This document shows, one piece after another, positions 11,962 to 23,013 of a DNA stretch of 64,000 bases. Origin of the DNA: Ceratocystis colombiana. Its lineage: Eukaryota > Ascomycota > Sordariomycetes > Microascales > Ceratocystidaceae. How positions within the stretch are numbered: the stretch's first letter is position 1; every line of letters starts with the position of its first letter. Made by a program: the position numbers and the translations under genes. A model generated the notes under the pieces. The model had not been told where the DNA came from and made no database searches. It saw only the letters and a list, made by a program, of their open reading frames with translations. The stretch spans positions 50,857-114,856 of the forward strand of contig JAOSLS010000062.1 in the NCBI GenBank assembly GCA_026419805.1, read 5' to 3'.

Positions 11962-13486
11962 GCTCCGTGTGAGCTCTGAGTGGGTGAGGATAAATGTGGC
12001 AGTTTGTTCAAAGGCAGCCCAGCTCCGACTAAAAATAGAAACAGGACGAAGTGTTAAAGCTTTAGATGCAGCTCTAGGCTGTACTCCTGTATGGGAGTGT
12101 GATTCAGGATAAGACTGAGATAAAATCTGAGGGTCGACGCGATGCTGCTGAATGTGGTTTCGGGTATGCGTGATAGGCTGCGTGGCCGAGACCGAAGTTG
12201 GGGATGTTGACAAAGCTGAATGTGAGACAGGGCTTTGAATTGAGACAGGATGTGTGCTCATGTATCGAAGTTCAGAGTCGCTCGCAGAAACAAGAATAGA
12301 GGGAGCAATAAGATTCTGCCGTGCTAAATGTGAGGACCCCCCAAGATTGGGCCGAGAATTAACGGCGTGGGGGTGAAGGAAAAGACGAGAAGGGCGTGAG
12401 CGTCTTATCGTGTAAGCCGTGGTAGTCTTGTCCTGTCCCTTGGGTTCCCTTCTACTTGTCACTCAATAACAGGGTCTTTGAAGGTTCGATATAAAAGTAT
12501 ATCGAAGAGAGAATCGCGATGCCTGCAAAGGAGGGGAGCATATATCGGAGAGGAGAGGCTTGTTTGCAAGTGTATCCACAAATTCAATAGACTCTAGTCG
12601 AGCAGGCGGATGCGGCGAGTCGGTGGTAGTCCAAATAACCGGGGTCCTGGGCGGAGCGACAAAAAAGGAAAGGTGCACGGCCGTTTTCCAAGGTCTCAAT
12701 GTAATGCCATTCGAAGCAATTCAAGGGTATAAATCGAAAGACAAGAAGAATATTTAGGAGGGCGATCAATCGTAGAGAAAGAAAAGAGGAAGGGAAAGAA
12801 TTTTAAAGCAATGGGCTGTCTGGGAACAAGAAGTGGTAAGTGGCAGGGAGCCCATCGGCGCAGGGGAGGCCTCTAGGAGCAACTTCCAACCTGAGCATGA
12901 TCAAAGTTGGGTGGGTTGAGAAGGGACAAGCCGCCACTAGAGGAAATTGCCTTGGATTGCGGCATTGCCATCGTATGCTGCCATTGAGGAGGGTGCTTAT
13001 GCTTGCTAGTAAGTAGCAACTGCCAGAAAAGGTTGCAATATGATGTTGCCGAGGTACGTACTTTTTCGCACTATTGATCTGACATGCGTATGTAGCTGCA
13101 TTTTCAGCTATGTGAAGTACTTGGTACTAATTATTACGAAACAAAGGCAATAAGAGACGAGTTACCCGTAGACAGCATGGCATATTTGCCATAGCCCTAA
13201 AGTAGAATTAAGTCGCCTAGCTTTGATCTATCACTGCGTATCCCGGCTGCATGGAGATCATTAGCTGCCGACTTTGTAAAGGTAGCACCAAGGTACATAA
13301 TCGCGCACATTCAGCTCACATATTTAGTGGCCAATCCAATGCTACACATGTATGTACATTAATACTATGTAGTAGTAGCTTAACACACCCAAGTCTGTGG
13401 GATTGCACAAGCCATCAATTAATCAAGGATTTCTGCAGCACAGGGCCCCAAAAAGAAAGCCCAAAGCTTCCTATGATACATGTATG

Positions 13487-13512
13487 TATATGTGTGTGTG
13501 TGCGTGTGTTTG
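13487..13512. repeat. TG-rich simple repeat
   Basis: A TATGTGTGTGTGTGCGTGTGT-type stretch of alternating purine/pyrimidine, embedded in a wider TGTATGTATA-rich segment between TEP1 and the Tts1-like gene. Confidence 0.7.
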
Positions 13513-14413
13513 CATACTCCTACGTGTATACACACATACAAACACATGCTACATTTGGTACTTGAAGCGAAAATTAGCTGTTGAGGGACGATTACTTGTC
13601 CAATGGGCCACCACTTTGTTTACACCAAGTGGCCCCTCTCCGCTTGCTCGCCCCATTGGTTCACAGCCACAGCTTTAGTCCCCATCATAACACTGCGACA
13701 AAAAAAAAGTGAGCATTTAGAAGGCAAGAGGAGAGGGTTTGCTTAAAGGATTGGGGCTGTCCAAGGAACATTGAGGGCTCCAGTACAGCATATCACAGGC
13801 CTCCTATCTAATGTAATGGCTTTGCATAAGGCTAACCAACTCAACTAGCAAAATATTAGCTCAAGTAAACAATGCATCTTCCCCCTTTCCCTATAATCTT
13901 GTTCATCCTATTTCCTGTTTGATTTCCCCAAGCTAGAAAAAACGAAGGCGGATAGCAGCCCAACCAATAACTTATCCCAAGAACATGCATTCCTTTATTG
14001 TTTGATCTTCGCCTGTGTGCGACAACACAGATCTGTCTGTAGCCCTAACCCTCCCCTCGCACTACTGTATCTACTGTAGTAACAGCCTGAGCTCCTACTG
14101 TTTTAGAGGGTTGCTTTTACGAAATGCCTGTGGTTGCCTATATCTAGATAAAGAACAGTTCCTATGGCATCCAGCCTATTAATGAGCTACTCTCTCAAAC
14201 AGCCAAGGCTGGACCTACCTATTCTGTTCTTCTCCTATGCTAACTGAGTCATGAAGGAAACAAAGCAAGAGCCTACCGCCAGAACGACTTTGCGCCCGCC
14301 ACCTACAGTTAGGCATGTGAGGCTCCAGATGGGCAAAACCAGCTAGACTACGCGCAACAATTTAGTATGGAGTATAACATCCCGTAATTCTATACTTTTC
14401 CATAATCTCCAAC

Positions 14414-14436
14414 CTCTCTCTCTCTCTCTCTCTCTC
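14414..14436. repeat. (CT)n microsatellite
   Basis: About eleven CT units in the non-coding region between TEP1 and the Tts1-like gene. Confidence 0.9.
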
Positions 14437-14857
14437 CTGACCCTTCCCTGCCTCTTATCGTGTTGCCGAATGCGTAGCATGGGGCTTTGCTGCTCTGCCA
14501 TAGCTCTTACCTAGAATATCAACATTCTAGGACTTGAACCAAAGACTCTTGCTACCACATGTCCCGTATGAAAGTTATCGCTTCCACCGCTGTGTTGCAT
14601 GACGGCTCGTCCTTTGAAGCTAGATAGATGCTACATCATGCTCAAAATTGATATATAGCAAGAAAAAAGATCTTATTCCGCTCCTTCTCTAGCTCTACCT
14701 CTGCCGCAACTACGATGATATGATCCTCTTCATGTAATTTTAGGTACGTACGATTGCCCTGGCTTTAATTTAAGACATGTCCGTGTGAAGCCTGGACTTT
14801 CCAAGACATGTGATATGACTTGATTCAATTTGGTTCTTCCACCACCGATACAATGGT

Positions 14858-16236
14858 TTACGACGACTTCTTGGGAGCAGGAGCACCGCCAATGTACTTG
14901 TTGATGTCAGTAGCAGCATAGAACTGCTTAGTCACTGACTTAGCAGTCTCCCAGCCCTGGCGAACACCGGGGGGGGTGCCCTGGTAGGCCATCTTGGAGT
15001 CAATCTGGGTGCTCAGTGAAGTGAACAGAGTCTGAAGGTGCATGCTCTGGCTGTAACGGACGCGCACGAAAGCAGTGTACACAGTGATGAGCACCCATGA
15101 CCACCGGCGGAAGAAGAGGGCATAGAAAGCCAACTCAACCCATAGGGCAATCTCAAAGCGAGCAACCAGAGCCATAGAAGCGTCGTAGTGCGAGTTGACG
15201 AACGATCTCAACATCGAGATGTAACGCTCCGCAGCAGGGTTGTGCTGGACTTTGGAGCCAGGAGTGCTGTCCGACGAGGTGGTAATGGTGGGAGGGTAGA
15301 TGGTAGGCAAAATGTTGGTGCGCAAGTAGGTGGCAACATGGAAGACCGAGTAGACAAAGTAGGGCAAAAGGGCCAAGGTGAAGTGGGGCATCAAGAACCA
15401 CACGACCGACATAACTATAGAGATTACATGGTCAATATCCAACAAGAGACGGCGGACGTTCATTCTGCTGCATAGTGCAACTTACCCATATACTGCACAT
15501 TTTCGTCGCCAACAATAGTCATGATGCCGCTGGGGGCACGCGAACCAAGTTTCTGACGAGCCATAAAGCTCTTATACACAACGATGCCATAAGTCAGGAT
15601 GGCTGATAGGAAACCAACACGGTAGGTGAATCGTGCGAAGCCGCCAGAGGTGTTGAACTTGATAAACTGGAACATGTACAGCAGAGTGCTGAAGATAAGC
15701 ATGACGTGTCTGTGTGAAGCCGGGTTAGTTAGCATTACAGTTGCGGGGTCGGCATTAGAGTACGTAGGCGCAATGGCCCGCAAGGTATTCGGTGCTTTGC
15801 TCCATCGACGAGTCACGACGCCCTGTCGAAGACATCTGGCCGACTTGGGGATACAAGCGAAGTGAGAATTGGCCCGCGCGAAACGCTTAGTATCAAGCGA
15901 CTCTATCGGGCAACGGTGTTTTTTAGACTATAATGGAGATCGACTAGATCGGGTGGAGGAGGAGGGGCAGCACCGCTGCGTTTAACAGAGTAAAGCGCAT
16001 GGATAGAGGCGCTTGTTTCGAACTAGACAGATTGGAGAAAAACAAAGCAAGATTTCGACATACCCAGAGAACCAAGCAACTGCGGAAGAAGGGAAGTGTT
16101 AGCAACGGCGGCTGATGCGTAACTAGAATAGCGAGGTTTATTGGGGCTTGCAGTGCGAATACCTACATTGAAGGGTCTTGGCTAGCTCCTGGAAACGCTC
16201 AGCCAGAGGCTTTTGTGCCGACGCAGGAGGAGCCAT
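14858..16236 (-). CDS. TTS1: Tts1/Pom33 (TMEM33) family ER and nuclear-pore membrane protein
   Basis: Four exons join in frame: 16236-16167 (70 nt), 16079-16064 (16 nt), 15709-15486 and 15414-14858, giving 288 aa. The N-terminus MAPPASAQKPLAERFQELAK leads into FAWFSGHVMLIFSTLLYMF, the hallmark first membrane segment of TMEM33/Pom33 proteins. Further hydrophobic segments are VGFLSAILTYGIVVYKSF, VMSVVWFLMPHFTLALLPYFVYSVFHVATYL and WVELAFYALFFRRWSWVLITV. The tail ends in a short lysine-rich, Ala/Pro stretch. Family members shape ER tubules and help distribute nuclear pore complexes. The 16-nt exon is required to keep the family motif and the frame, so I trust it. Confidence 0.87.
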
Positions 16237-17373
16237 GATACAAGTTTCTTATAGTGAAGGTAACAAAAGCAGGGAGAGTGTTGATGATGATGAGGCAAAG
16301 ATCGTTGTACGTAACGTAGCAAAGAAGGCCGATGAAAATAATACTATATGTGGGTGGGTGAAGTCGGACCAGAAAATAAGCTTTGCTGCCCAAAAAAAGA
16401 AGGCCAGAAGAAAGAAAGAAAAAAGGTGTTGACAGGGCCAAGTAAAAAAAACTAAAATGACGGATGCCGTTTTGTGGATGGAAAAGCAGACAAGTATCAG
16501 GTAGAAAATCAGAAGAGGAAAAGAGATGAAAAAATGGAAGCCTGAAATTTACTGCAAGTGATAGCCAACATCCACGGCAAACAAAAGGCAAACAGTGGGA
16601 GGGGAAAAATGGAAGGAAGCCCGCAACTGGCAACTGCACGACTGAGGAGCGAAGCCAACAAAATTGCACATAACCAACAAACGGTCGCTCACCATGAAGC
16701 CTGCCTACAAACGTACCATGCTATGCTGTAGGGAACCCCCATGGAAAGCCCTTTACTAGCATCTCTTATGCTTTCTGTGCTGGCCCCGGAAGTGGTTGAG
16801 CTCTACTGGACAGAGAGAGACATAAGCGATGGGCCTTGCCGACTTCAGCGTGGGGCTTGGTCAAAAGTATCTCAACGCTCAATTCCAGCGGGTCAATACT
16901 AGGCACCATACATAACACAAGCTACGTGCTCTGTCGTTATAGGCAGTAAAGCCTTGAATAAAACTTGCTGTTTGCAGGTTCGCTTTCCCCCTTCTCTTCT
17001 CCCTTGATAATAGCAAAATCAAGCATTCCGTCCTTCCCCAGCTCTGATCTGGGCTAAGCCAAGGCGAATCAAGAATTTGTCGGCTGATGGTTGTGTTTGG
17101 GTAAAGAGTGGGGCCAGCTCAGCTGTCATGGTCACCCGAATATAGTCAAAGCTAAGCTTGATGATAAGCTTTTGCGCTAGCCATAGACACTAACTGCGTC
17201 TCGCACTATCCTGTTTCCCATCCAGACCGACCGTGTACATCAAAGTTTACGCATACTACCGCTACAGTGGGTTAGAGAGAGGGTTCTCTAGATGGCCTTT
17301 TATCTAACGGGTAAAGATTATATTATGGCATATAATTATTCGCAAATGCTTTATCCTAATTTGTGCTGCATTT
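16237..17373. other. Intergenic region upstream of the Tts1-like gene
   Basis: About 1.1 kb. Purine-rich on the + strand near 16390-16430, otherwise featureless; some of it is probably 5' UTR of the Tts1-like gene and 3' UTR of CTK2. A frame of 156 codons on the minus strand (16199-16669) is unlike any family I know. Confidence 0.45.
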
Positions 17374-19080
17374 CTAATGCATCTTGCGTCCCCTCCGGCC
17401 ACGATCCTTAGGATACGGGTGCCAGTATGGGTCCTGTCCTGGTGGCCCTGATGGAGGTCCGTGGCCATGGGCATGCCCATGTCTCTGTCGGTCTCGGTTC
17501 CGACGACCCCCACCACCTCCCCCCCCAGGAGCTCGGTTACCGCCACCGCCTACGCCACTGCCACCATCGTTAAACTCGGCAATAGGCTCCTCTACCTCTT
17601 CTTCGTACTCGTCATACTCGTCGCGTGTGTACTTTTCGACCTCGGCCTCCTCAAGTTTAGAGTTTTCGGCAGAAAACAAAAAGCGTATCGTTCCTTCCCC
17701 TGTGTTTCCAGTACTATTGCGCGGCCCTGAAAGCGGCGGTGACGTTGCCGCGAATAGAGCCGCGGTAGCCAGGCTTGTATCTTTGTCGCAGACGCTGCAT
17801 CGTGACGCGTATCGGTCTAGCTCGGGATTGGCGTCAACCTCCTCGTTGATTTGGATTTTGATGGCAAGAAACTGGTCCAGTCCAAACTCTGCCCCCAACA
17901 GCGTCATCTTGTGGTGTTGTGTATACAAGTCGAGCATGTCAAGCATAGTCTCAACTACATCTGCCCGTCGTGTCCGGAACCTGGACAGGTTGGCTTCCTT
18001 AATATTAGTGATGTATTGGCCCGTAACAAGTGTAGTGAGTTCTAGAGTGGCAAGCACCATGACATATGTGCCTTGCTTAATCGGGACAAGCGTCTTATAC
18101 ATGTCCATGAGCATGTGATATGCAGTAACATAAAATTCTTGGCTAGGGTCGCCCAACCCGAGGGAGTGGCACACTTTTGCCAAATGTTTCTGGGGGTGCC
18201 GCACGCGAAAATTGAAGCCCACGGTTTCCAGGATTGTTCGTTCGAGGGAGATGATATTCATCGACGGCCTTTCCAGGGACTGCCAACATGTCAGCATGTT
18301 AATGTTAATGTTCCAATTGTACCAAATTCCCAACACTCACCTTGTCGTCCGGTGTTATAGGGTGGTCGGGTGACTTCAGGTTGTGCGCAGCGCATAGAAT
18401 ATCTCGTGACTTCTTCATTGTATCCTCAACCTTACATGCAACGAACAACGCAGCCAAAGCCACATCATGATAGTTGTGTTCTGGGGAAGTGAGTCGGGAT
18501 CGGTGGAAATAGCATGCTGCAGTGTCAAATGTTCGGACAGGCCTTTAGAGATACAAGCTTAGTGTTAGCAAGCGGAGTATAGGGCCGATACATGTTGCCA
18601 GAACCTGAAGAGGCCATCCAATACTCACAATTGTAGCGCCAGCCTAACTTTGTCAATCACTTGTATGCCCTGTATCTTGAGTGTCTCCTCATTATGCGCC
18701 CGGTCTGCTGCCTCTCGCGCCTGCTTTTGCACATGCTGCTGCAGCAAATACTGCGTCGGAACCACATTTCGATCTGGTATTGGCCCTTTGAACGACTCAA
18801 CATCGCCTATTACCGTCTGTACGTCAGGCTCGGGAGTATGCGTGTGGGCATTCTGGTGCTGGGGTTGCGACTGCGACCGACTGCCGTTTGAATTTGAATT
18901 GGGGCCATGGGATTTGTTCTGTGGGCGTGGGTTGCTTAAACTAGATCGAGATGATGGCGCATGGTTGCCGCCGCCAAAGCTGCGATTGTTCCGGCCACCA
19001 CTACCGGTTCCATTGTAGTTTACGGCATTGGGGCCTGTAGGGACGGGTTTGGTGCTGGCGCGGGGGCCATGTGGTGGCAT
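17374..19080 (-). CDS. CTK2: CTD kinase I cyclin subunit (Ctk2-like cyclin)
   Basis: Exons 19080-18629, 18542-18341 and 18279-17374 give 519 aa. A low-complexity Asn/Ser/Gln-rich N-terminus (about 110 residues) is followed by a linker (PDRNVVPTQYLLQQHV) and then a cyclin box: RLALQLPVRTFDTAACYFHR, YHDVALAALFVACKVEDTMKKSRDIL, then SLERTILETVGFNFRVRHP, which is the typical C-type cyclin LExxIL...L.FxxxxxHP pattern. The second cyclin fold covers YHMLMDMYKTLVPIKQGTYVMVLATLEL. The tail is acidic and then Gly/Arg/His-rich (about 60 residues), unlike yeast Ctk2. CTDK-I phosphorylates RNA polymerase II CTD Ser2 during elongation. The first in-frame ATG is at 19080. Other C-type cyclins are possible, but the linker and HPQKHLAK motif favour Ctk2. 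Confidence 0.82.
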
Positions 19081-19584
19081 TTCGAAGGTATCCAAGAAAT
19101 AGCGGATAGAATGAAATTTAAAGACTCAAGGTTCGGATCTGTCGCAGCAGGCTGTGCTTAATTGAGTCGTATTTGTACCTGAAGTTTATATGAAAAGAAA
19201 GAAGGTAGGAAATACAGCTCGTCTGAGATATCGATCCAACTGCAGCACGCGACAAAGCTAGCTCCAAAGCAAGATTGTTTTCATGACGTTTTTTTTCAGT
19301 TAGGGTCATGACTAGGGTTCTGAGCTCTACTCGGCGCTTTGTAGCACAGCCTAAAGCCACATTAACGCGCCACAATTAACCTTACGCCACACATACAAAT
19401 CAGCTGTTGATTCGTCCCAATGACGTTTCGTGGGTATCCTCTAGTATCGTCTTCTACTTGTGAGGCTAACAACGAGCTTGAAGTATTATTTTCTTATTAT
19501 AATAGCCAAGGCATCTATTTATAGCGGCCGTTATATTTTTATTCTCATTATTTACTATCTCTTTGCGTACAGGTGTCACTAGAT
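19081..19584. promoter_or_regulatory. Divergent promoter region CTK2 / PPT1
   Basis: 500 bases between divergent start codons. It contains TTAGGGTC and TAGGGTT near 19300-19320 (telobox-like) and an AT-rich stretch with TATTTATAG near 19515. Confidence 0.4.
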
Positions 19585-20636
19585 ATGCGCTCTCAGTTCA
19601 TTATCTCTAGCGCTATTTATGCGTTATGGACTTCTAGTGTAGCCTCGGCGACACGCGTCAGAGCTTTGGTAGACAAGAGCGATGATGATACCCCCCTCCC
19701 GGTTGTGATATGGCATGGTACAGCTTTCCCCCTCATCAGAAACCCCAAACAACTGCTTTATTAACATAGTAACCGCGTGTTTCTATAGGTCTGGGCGACG
19801 CCTACAATGCCGAAGGTCTTCAAAGCGTTGGCGAGCTCATCGATAGCGTCAACCCCGGCACCTTCGTGTACTTTGTTCAGCTTGGTGCTGACGGCAACGA
19901 AGACCGATCGGCTACTTTCCTCGGTAACGTCAGTGCACAGATAGAGCATGTATGCGAAGCGCTTGCCAGCCACCCCATCATCTCGACTGCGCCCGCTATT
20001 GATGCACTCGGCTTCTCCCAGGGCGGGACATTCCTTCGTGGCTACATCGAGCGTTGCAACAGTCCTCCCATACGCAGTCTTGTAACTTTCGGATCGCCGC
20101 ACAATGGCATCACCCGTTTCCGTGACTGTGGATACGCTGATCTAGTCTGCAAGGGAGCTATGGCTCTACTACGCTTCAATACGTGGTCAAACTTTGTGCA
20201 GTCGCGACTAGTACCAGCCCAGTATTTTCGCGACCCTAAGGACTATGATAGATACTTGGAATCGTCAAATTTCTTGGCCGATGTCAACAACGAGCGCATA
20301 GAAAAGAATCCCTTGTATAAGGAAAACCTAGCATCGCTAACTAACCTCGCCCTCTACATGTTCGACAACGATACAGTTCTAATCCCCAAGGAGACTTCCT
20401 GGTTCGAGGAGGTCAATGAGAGTGAACATGTGCCATTGCGCGCTCGCAAGATTTACACAGAAGACTGGATTGGACTTCGGGAGCTGGACAGAAAGGGCGG
20501 CCTGAAGTTCCGCTCTGTACCTGGTGACCACATGCAAATTCCCGAAAGTGAGATTGAAAAGGTTGCAAAGGACTTCTTTGGTCCCGCGGACCGCAAGTTT
20601 GTCACTGAGGATAACTACAGCGCTGGCGAGCTATAG
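19585..20636 (+). CDS. PPT1: Palmitoyl-protein thioesterase
   Basis: Exons 19585-19717 and 19789-20636 give 326 aa, matching eukaryotic PPT1 (about 306 in human). A signal peptide is visible (MRSQFIISSAIYALWTSSVASA), so it enters the secretory route and most likely the vacuole. The alpha/beta-hydrolase core shows VVIWHGLGD (oxyanion region, residues 40-48), the nucleophile elbow GFSQGG with Ser121, PIRSLVTFGSPHNG, the PPT-specific QSRLVPAQYFRDP segment, Asp240 in FDNDTV and His293 in VPGDHMQ, completing the triad. The enzyme removes palmitate from S-acylated proteins during degradation. The intron splits the GLGD motif exactly at HG|LGD, with a GTACAG donor and a TATAG acceptor. Confidence 0.94.
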
Positions 20637-21085
20637 CCCTGGCCAGACTGAAAGAACAGAACGCCTTTGAGAATTTATCATAGCGGTTTCCAGTATAGCA
20701 AAGTGTATCCAGTACAACAGCATGTGTTTCCAAAGGGCCATCTGTCTCTCGCACTTTAGTCCGAGTCGAGGCCCTTTTTTTGATTCAGAGTTTCTTTTCA
20801 CCTGTGCCGCTATATCACGTGTCATCAGCATTTTTTGTGTTATTGTGCAGGTAGTTGTGTGCTAATTGTCGCTAATTCTACATGAAGCCATTCTATAAGC
20901 TTCTTTAATCGTACAGGATGATTCTCCTCTCTTCGCGCCCCTTTCCCCTCTTCCTCTTCCTCACACTAGCCTCTAAGAAGCCTTTCCATTTTCACAGCAA
21001 CGTCTATGCATTTGCCAATTACCATTGCCTGGCTCGCTTTGAATGCCAACCCCCCTTCCCTAGCAATGATGCACTTGCTTCCCTC
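20637..21085. other. Convergent 3' region
   Basis: About 450 bases between PPT1 and MRPL3 stop codons. T- and C-rich; one CACGTG near 20817. No gene seen. Confidence 0.5.
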
Positions 21086-22441
21086 TTACACAATCTCACC
21101 GATGTCAATGTACGGGGCTGCCCATGGGCCTGAGCTCTTGTTGTACATGTCGCTAGGTACGCGGACATTCTCGCCTGGGCTGTACAGATACCATGCCTTG
21201 AGGGCGTTCATGGCAGCCTTTTGCCGAGCCTCATCTTGGCTTGAGCCAATACCCTCACCCAACTTGTCGGTGCCACTGTAGATACCAACAACAAAGACAG
21301 GCGTCCTGGACAAACGACCTGTCTCACTTTCCATGCGCGCCACCGGCGGCTCAAAGCCCTCACGAGCGCACAGCTTCGTTAACTCCATAGTGGGCAGGCG
21401 GAACGCAAACATCTTTTCAACAGGCAGTGTGCGTGATAGTAGGTGGCTGCGCACAAAGGTCTTGGCAGCCTCACGGCCACGGTGGATGTAGATACCTCCT
21501 ACTAGGGCCTGCACAAAGCCAGACATGGCCTCGGCACGAACGCGCATCCATCTCTGGCGCTGTTCCTTGACAATCTCCGAGGGCAGCTTGCCCGTCTCAG
21601 AGGCCGCAGGGGTGGCGTCGGATTTTTTAGAAGACAAGGCATCACCAAGGGCGTCATCCAAAACTGTTCTGCTACTGACACTGCGACGCCAGTTGTACTT
21701 TTCCGCATAGGCGGCCTCCTTACGCACATGGCCCCAGACGCGTTGCTTGATGCCCTTGGCTGGATCTGTCGAGAATTGCAGCAGGCCAGGATCAACTTCA
21801 CCACCGGGCTCCGAGGCACTCTCTACACCCCATTGGCGAGCGACCATTGAGAGGGCCTCGGAGCCTGAATAGCCACGCATGACCTCATATAATACCAGCA
21901 TAGGCAGACGTGGGTATTTGCAGACCAGAAACTCGGATAGATGGTAATTGATAACGGTACTGCCAAGATAGGCAAGGTTGACGTTGTTGAACTTTGGGTT
22001 TTCGTCGGCTGAGGGATCGACCAGGGCGCGGGCCAGGGTATTGATGGGAAATTTATCCGAAAGACCAAGACGAGCATGGAGAGCATGTAGCTTTGCCGAT
22101 TTCAAGGCTGCGCTGGGCGGAGGGGACGGGTATGGGCTGGTAGCATCGGGCGAGACACCTCCAGCATTAGCGCCAATGACAGGGCGTATATCTTCAAACG
22201 ACGGCAGAGTAGCTTGAGGTGCGGTATTAGCCTCGGAGACAGAAACGGGGTCGGCAGCGTTCGTAGGAGCAGAGACAGGAGCATGGAGAGGGGCAGAGTC
22301 GGCAGCGGGGGGAGGAGTCGTTGATGACTGGAACCGGACATGCTGCGAAATAACCTCAGAGGTCATGCACCGAACAGCAGGACTAGGAGCAACCGAAGCC
22401 AATTGGCCAGCCAATTGCCGAACTCTTAACCGCTTCATCAT
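21086..22441 (-). CDS. MRPL3: Mitochondrial large-subunit ribosomal protein mL44 (MRPL3)
   Basis: Intron-free, 451 aa from the first of two adjacent ATGs (MMKRLRVRQLAGQLASVAPSPAVRCMTS), a basic, hydroxylated mitochondrial presequence. After a Pro/Ala-rich linker comes an RNase III-like fold (LHALHARLGLSDKFPINTLARALVDPS, then FNNVNLAYLGSTVINYHLSEFLVCKYPRLPM) without the catalytic acidic signature ERLEFLGD, as expected for mL44, which is a non-catalytic relative. The C-terminal double-stranded-RNA-binding-like region ends with PVFVVGIYSGTDKLGEGIGSSQDEARQKAAMNALKAWY. The insertion carrying SVSSRTVLDDALGDALSSKK is a fungal feature. The protein sits on the mitoribosome large subunit. A GTG codon lies seven codons upstream in frame but is not a likely start. 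Confidence 0.92.
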   Translation of the reverse strand: MMKRLRVRQLAGQLASVAPSPAVRCMTSEVISQHVRFQSSTTPPPAADSAPLHAPVSAPTNAADPVSVSEANTAPQATLPSFEDIRPVIGANAGGVSPDATSPYPSPPPSAALKSAKLHALHARLGLSDKFPINTLARALVDPSADENPKFNNVNLAYLGSTVINYHLSEFLVCKYPRLPMLVLYEVMRGYSGSEALSMVARQWGVESASEPGGEVDPGLLQFSTDPAKGIKQRVWGHVRKEAAYAEKYNWRRSVSSRTVLDDALGDALSSKKSDATPAASETGKLPSEIVKEQRQRWMRVRAEAMSGFVQALVGGIYIHRGREAAKTFVRSHLLSRTLPVEKMFAFRLPTMELTKLCAREGFEPPVARMESETGRLSRTPVFVVGIYSGTDKLGEGIGSSQDEARQKAAMNALKAWYLYSPGENVRVPSDMYNKSSGPWAAPYIDIGEIV

Positions 22442-23013
22442 GTTTGACGGCGAGAGATGCACAGCAGGGACGAGAACGAGAGGTTGTCGACTTGTAGAAG
22501 GAAGATCTTATATAAAAAAAAAGAAATGTTTCTTTTTTTTTTGACTGTGCAAGCCGTTGTCTCCGTCTCAGCCTTGGGCACCAAAGAAGAGTATATTAAA
22601 TTAACAAAAATAAGGAAATCAGGCAAGGCTCCCCTTTCTTTCCTCGTATCTTCTTCCGTGCAGGTCAATCTTTGTCGTGATGTCTCCAAAATCAAGAGAA
22701 AAATTCACAGTACATCTCTCAAGCGTTCGCCTCTATTGGACCCAAAAAAAAGTTGCACCTAAACGTTTAGACAAACCCAGTACCATTTTCCCCCCCAAAA
22801 ACGCTCAAGCCTTGCGCCATGTAGCCCAATCAAGGCTGACAATTTGGTGGGAGAGCTGAGAACTATCCATATTAGCCGATGATTAGCCGCCGTTGCTATC
22901 AATTAGCTCTGGCATCCCGGCAACTATCACGAACCAAGTCCCCCCAAACTTGTCCAGAGTCAAATAACCTCTCAAGCACAACCCGTTTTTTCTCATATAT
23001 TACATCTGTCACA
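22442..23013. promoter_or_regulatory. Divergent promoter region MRPL3 / small membrane protein
   Basis: 570 bases between divergent ATGs of two putative mitochondrial genes, possibly co-regulated (inference). A T8 run lies near 22533 and an AT-rich leader (TCTCATATATTACATCTG) directly precedes the + strand ATG. Confidence 0.4.

Larger units (their letters stand above)
11962..14857. other. Long intergenic region upstream of TEP1, gene-poor
   Basis: About 2.9 kb. The first 500 bases are open in the TEP1 frame. The rest holds GGTACGTAC motifs at 13053 and 14743, a purine/pyrimidine alternating run near 13483-13540, a CT microsatellite, and a tRNA-like fragment with a hairpin near 14510-14600. 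No credible protein gene. Confidence 0.5.

Noticed and set aside
19081..19095. Start of CTK2 at an upstream TTG (would add DTFE)
   Set aside because: TTG is not a credible start in a nuclear fungal gene when an ATG follows directly at 19080.
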